Positions 4,520-7,086 of a stretch of DNA of 7,086 nt are shown here, piece by piece. The DNA comes from Chromatiales bacterium. Its GTDB lineage: Bacteria > Pseudomonadota > Gammaproteobacteria > SZUA-152. The stretch is taken from NCBI GenBank assembly GCA_026999335.1, contig JALTPW010000943.1, positions 1 through 7,086 of the forward strand, in the 5' to 3' direction. The position numbers and the translations under genes are program-made. The notes beneath the pieces are model-generated. The model ran no database searches and was not told the DNA's origin. It was given only the letters and a program-made list of their open reading frames with translations. How positions within the stretch are numbered: position 1 is the stretch's first letter; the number at the start of each line of letters is the position of its first letter.

Positions 4520-5902
4520 ATGTTTGCAAGATTTTTCCGGATTGCCGGCCTTTGCCTGCTGCCGATCTCGCTTGGCATAGCTGCACCCGGCGACAAGCCG
4601 GTTGAGCAGCATGTGGCCAGCGGGGTGCCTATCCTGCAACTCGCCAATGCCGTCGATGCTGCATTGCAGGACAATCCGGGCCTGGCCGCCATGCGTGCCC
4701 GTGCCACAGCCGCCGCCGCAGTGCCGGAGCAGGCCGCAGTGTTGCCCGACCCGCGCCTGCAACTCAATGCCGTCAATCTACCGATGGATACTTTCAGTCT
4801 CAGTCAGGAGGGGATGACCCAACTGCAGGTGGCCGTCGTCCAGGCCCTGCCGTTTCCTGGCAAGCTGGCGCTGCGCGAACGTGCGGCAGAATTTGAGAGT
4901 GCCGCTGCCCATGATGAGGTGGGTGAAATGCGCTTACAGCTGGAACGCGATGTGCGCAATTTATGGTGGAATCTTTATTACCTCGACCGTGCGCTGGAGA
5001 TTTTACAACGTAATCGCCAGCTGCTGCGTCAACTGGTCGAGGTGACGCAGACCAAATACCGCGTTGGCCAAGGCTTGCAACAGGATGTATTGCTGGCCCA
5101 ACTGGAATTATCCCGTCTGCACGATCAGGAAATCGCTCTGCTGGGGTCGCGCCGAAGTGAAGAAGCCCGCCTCAATGCCTTGCTGAACCGTTCTGCAAAC
5201 CAACCTATTCGACTGCCTAAGATGGTGCCGGCAACACTGGCCGAGCCAGTCGATGAGCCGATATTGCAGGCACAGGCCTTGCAAAACCGTCCTCTGCTGG
5301 CGGCTCGACAGAATGTCATTGAAGCGGCGCGCTCGCGCCTGGATCTGGCGCGCAAGGATCGCTCTCCCGACTTCAGCCTGGGCGCCCGCTACGGCCTGCG
5401 TGTGGGCGACAATCCCGACGGCAGTTCCCGTGCCGACTTCGCCTCCATCATGTTCAGCATGAACATGCCCATCTTTACCAACCGGCGACAAGACTCGGCC
5501 ATCGATCAACGTGGCAGCCAGCTACAGCAGCAGCGTTACAACCTGGACGAGGCACGCCTGCGCGTCAGCCGTGAGGTGTCCCGGGCGCTGGCGGACTATC
5601 GCGCCGCCCGCGAACAGGCGCGCCTGCTGAAGACCGGCATCCTTCCCCAGGCGCGCCAGACCGTGGCCTCCATGTTGGCTGCCTATCAGGTGGACAAGGT
5701 GGATTTCCTCAATGTGGTGCGTGTACAGATCATGCTTTTCAATTACGAAACACGTTACTGGAATGCCATTTCACGCGCCAATCAGGCACAGGCCGCACTG
5801 CAGGCAGCGGTGGGCCTATCGTTTGATGACGATGTTGCCGCCGTTCCCCTGTCTTCCCGAATTGAATCCGATGTATTCCCTGAAGAGGCACCCCATGAAT
5901 AA
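4520..5902 (+). CDS. TolC-family outer-membrane efflux protein (CusC/CzcC-like)
   Basis: This 460-residue protein is the expected length for an outer-membrane channel of an RND metal pump. A signal peptide (hydrophobic 8-20, cleavage near GIA-AP at 21-22) begins it; the Cys at 12 is not in a good lipobox, so it is probably not lipidated. Two OEP repeats follow (about 40-225 and 250-432), each with long amphipathic helices and a beta-barrel segment: QLNAVNLP...QALPFPGK (81-115) and DFSLGARYGLRVGD...FSMNMPIFTNRR (284-323). The paired helix motifs KYRVGQGLQQDVLLAQ (179-194) and AYQVDKVDFLNVVRVQ (388-403) are typical. It trimerises and joins the adaptor and inner-membrane pump to expel metal from the periplasm. 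It overlaps the adaptor gene by eight bases. The substrate class is inferred from that neighbour. Confidence 0.9.
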   Translation: MFARFFRIAGLCLLPISLGIAAPGDKPVEQHVASGVPILQLANAVDAALQDNPGLAAMRARATAAAAVPEQAAVLPDPRLQLNAVNLPMDTFSLSQEGMTQLQVAVVQALPFPGKLALRERAAEFESAAAHDEVGEMRLQLERDVRNLWWNLYYLDRALEILQRNRQLLRQLVEVTQTKYRVGQGLQQDVLLAQLELSRLHDQEIALLGSRRSEEARLNALLNRSANQPIRLPKMVPATLAEPVDEPILQAQALQNRPLLAARQNVIEAARSRLDLARKDRSPDFSLGARYGLRVGDNPDGSSRADFASIMFSMNMPIFTNRRQDSAIDQRGSQLQQQRYNLDEARLRVSREVSRALADYRAAREQARLLKTGILPQARQTVASMLAAYQVDKVDFLNVVRVQIMLFNYETRYWNAISRANQAQAALQAAVGLSFDDDVAAVPLSSRIESDVFPEEAPHE

Positions 5903-7086
5903 GCAGACATTTGTTTCCATCGTGCTGGTTGCCATCCTTGCCGGTGGTGGTGGCTACTGGCTGGCCCTGAGCCCGTCCGCCTCCACGACGGCAACAGACG
6001 GCGCCCCGGCGGGTGAACGCAAACCATTGTTCTATCGCAATCCCATGAATCCCGCCATTACCTCACCGGTACCGGCCCAGGATGAGATGGGCATGGATTA
6101 CATCCCGGTGTACGCGGAGAAAGACGAGCCAAAAGAGAAAAAAGTGTTGTTCTATCGCAATCCCATGAATCCCGCCATTACCTCGCCGGCGCCGGCCCAG
6201 GATGAAATGGGCATGGATTACATCCCCGTGTATGCCGACGGCGGTGCCGATGCTGATGAACCGACAGGTACGGTCAGAATCGATCCGGTGACGGTGCAGA
6301 ACATCGGCGTGCGTACCGCGCGTGCCGAGCGGCGCGACTTGAGCCACGCGGTACGTGCCGTGGGTCGAGTGGATTTTAATGAAGAACGGCTGGCACGCCA
6401 GCATCCGAAGACCGAGGGCTGGATCGAGGTGCTGCGGGTTTCCACCACCGGTTCTGTGGTCAAGAAAGACGACATCCTTCTTAGCATCTATTCACCACAG
6501 CTGGTGTCCAGTCAGGAGGAATACCTGCTAGCCCTGAATAACCTGCAGGTGTTAAAGGACAGCCCCTACGAGGAAATCCGTCGCGGCGCCCAGGATCTGG
6601 TGAACTCGGCCCGGCAACGCTTGCTGCTGCTGGACGTGCCCGAGCACCAGATCCATGAATTGGAGACGACCCGGGAACTCAAAAAACGTATCCACATCCA
6701 TTCGCCCTTCGATGGCACGGTGATGAAGGTGGGGGTGCGCGAGGGGCAGTACGTCACACCAAAGACCGAACTCTACATGCTGGCCGATTTGTCGCGGGTG
6801 TGGGTTTATGTGGATGTGTACGAGGAGGATCTGCCCTGGGTGAAACAGGGTGATAAGGCGGATATGCGTGTGCGGGCCGTACCCGGGCGGATTTTTCGCG
6901 GCACGGTCACTTATATCTATCCCTACATGGAGCGCAAGACACGCACCGCCCGCGTGCGTCTGGAATTCGATAATCCGGATCTGCTGCTAAAGCCGGAGAT
7001 GTTCGCCAATATCACCTTGCGCTCCGGGCGGGTGGTCGATGCCGTGGTGGTGCCGAGTGAAGCCGTGGTGCGTTCGGGTGAGCGTG
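5895..7086 (+). CDS. CusB-like periplasmic adaptor of a metal RND efflux pump (partial, 3' end missing)
   Basis: The reading frame stays open from the ATG to the right edge (397 residues). It starts inside the channel gene (8-base overlap) with AAGAGG (5883-5888) upstream. Residues 7-25 form a signal or membrane anchor. Two nearly identical segments LFYRNPMNPAITSP.PAQDEMGMDYIPVYA (45-74 and 85-114) follow; each has the three methionines of the CusB Cu(I)/Ag(I) site (M51/M65/M67 and M91/M105/M107). After these come a beta-barrel/lipoyl start (GTVRIDPVTVQNIGVRT, 125-141), the lipoyl half GWIEVLRVSTTGSVVKKDDILLSIYSPQL (175-203), a helical hairpin (204-262), the second lipoyl half IHSPFDGTVMKVGVREGQYV (268-287), a beta-barrel (VWVYVDVYEEDLPWVKQGD, 302-320) and the start of the membrane-proximal domain. 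The protein passes metal to the RND pump, expected next in the operon. The normal HMBD Cys and CxxCGM are absent, which favours copper/silver via Met. Confidence 0.93.
   Translation, partial: MNKQTFVSIVLVAILAGGGGYWLALSPSASTTATDGAPAGERKPLFYRNPMNPAITSPVPAQDEMGMDYIPVYAEKDEPKEKKVLFYRNPMNPAITSPAPAQDEMGMDYIPVYADGGADADEPTGTVRIDPVTVQNIGVRTARAERRDLSHAVRAVGRVDFNEERLARQHPKTEGWIEVLRVSTTGSVVKKDDILLSIYSPQLVSSQEEYLLALNNLQVLKDSPYEEIRRGAQDLVNSARQRLLLLDVPEHQIHELETTRELKKRIHIHSPFDGTVMKVGVREGQYVTPKTELYMLADLSRVWVYVDVYEEDLPWVKQGDKADMRVRAVPGRIFRGTVTYIYPYMERKTRTARVRLEFDNPDLLLKPEMFANITLRSGRVVDAVVVPSEAVVRSGER
6027..6236 (+). repeat. In-frame tandem duplication of the Met-triad metal-binding segment
   Basis: Bases 6027-6116 and 6147-6236 are aligned copies, offset by exactly 120 bases (40 codons), with seven differences in 90 bases. 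Of the six altered codons five are synonymous (Ser57, Glu64, Pro71, Tyr73, Ala74); one changes Val59 to Ala99. The intervening 10 codons (EKDEPKEKKV) are a charged linker. The bias to silent change shows both copies have been kept under protein-level selection. Confidence 0.92.

Noticed and set aside
4357..4776. A 139-residue minus-strand open frame over the start of the channel gene
   Set aside because: It is antisense to the well-supported TolC-family gene and consists of Ala/Arg/Ser-rich shadow sequence of GC-rich codons.

Overview
The window looks like a chromosomal accessory stretch of a proteobacterium, most probably a gammaproteobacterium. This rests on a RAYT-type transposase with its flanking repeats, compact parDE and hipBA toxin-antitoxin operons, and a CusCB-type RND metal-efflux operon. 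No ribosomal RNA or tRNA gene is present to fix the taxonomy, so the assignment is an inference.

Layout. Bases 1-59 are the broken end of a REP-associated tyrosine transposase (RAYT) gene. Bases 143-674, minus strand, hold a ParD/ParE-like toxin-antitoxin pair (antitoxin first, genes overlapping) with a palindromic control region upstream at about 690-724. Bases 843-940 are a GC-rich stretch that resembles the 5' end of a group II intron without the rest of the intron. Bases 943-1915 are a RAYT element: an intact 232-residue HUH transposase gene between related, inverted terminal motifs. Its right end has been split by a roughly 140-bp hairpin-forming, MITE-like repeat flanked by 12-bp direct repeats. 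Bases 1929-3480, minus strand, are a hipBA operon (HTH antitoxin followed by an apparently intact HipA kinase) with a recognisable promoter over a dyad. Bases 3520-3937 are non-coding and contain degenerate repeat-like sequence.

From 3938 onward base composition rises and all genes lie on the plus strand. A small secreted Cys/His/Met-rich protein is followed after 159 bases by a TolC/CusC-like outer-membrane efflux protein. That gene overlaps by 8 bases a CusB-like periplasmic adaptor, which runs off the right edge. The inner-membrane RND pump (CusA-like) is expected just beyond the window. The adaptor carries the Met-triad metal-binding segment twice in tandem, with an exact 120-bp period.

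How it fits together. The left half is a mosaic of mobile and addictive elements (two toxin-antitoxin loci, a RAYT, a transposase fragment, a MITE, a possible intron remnant) lying next to a metal-resistance operon. The right half is a Cu(I)/Ag(I)-type tripartite efflux system, inferred from the Met triads, preceded by a candidate periplasmic metal-binding protein. The most noteworthy observations are the duplicated Met-triad domain, the nested insertion in the RAYT end, the possible orphan group II intron fragment, and the uncharacterised Cys-rich protein at the head of the efflux cluster.
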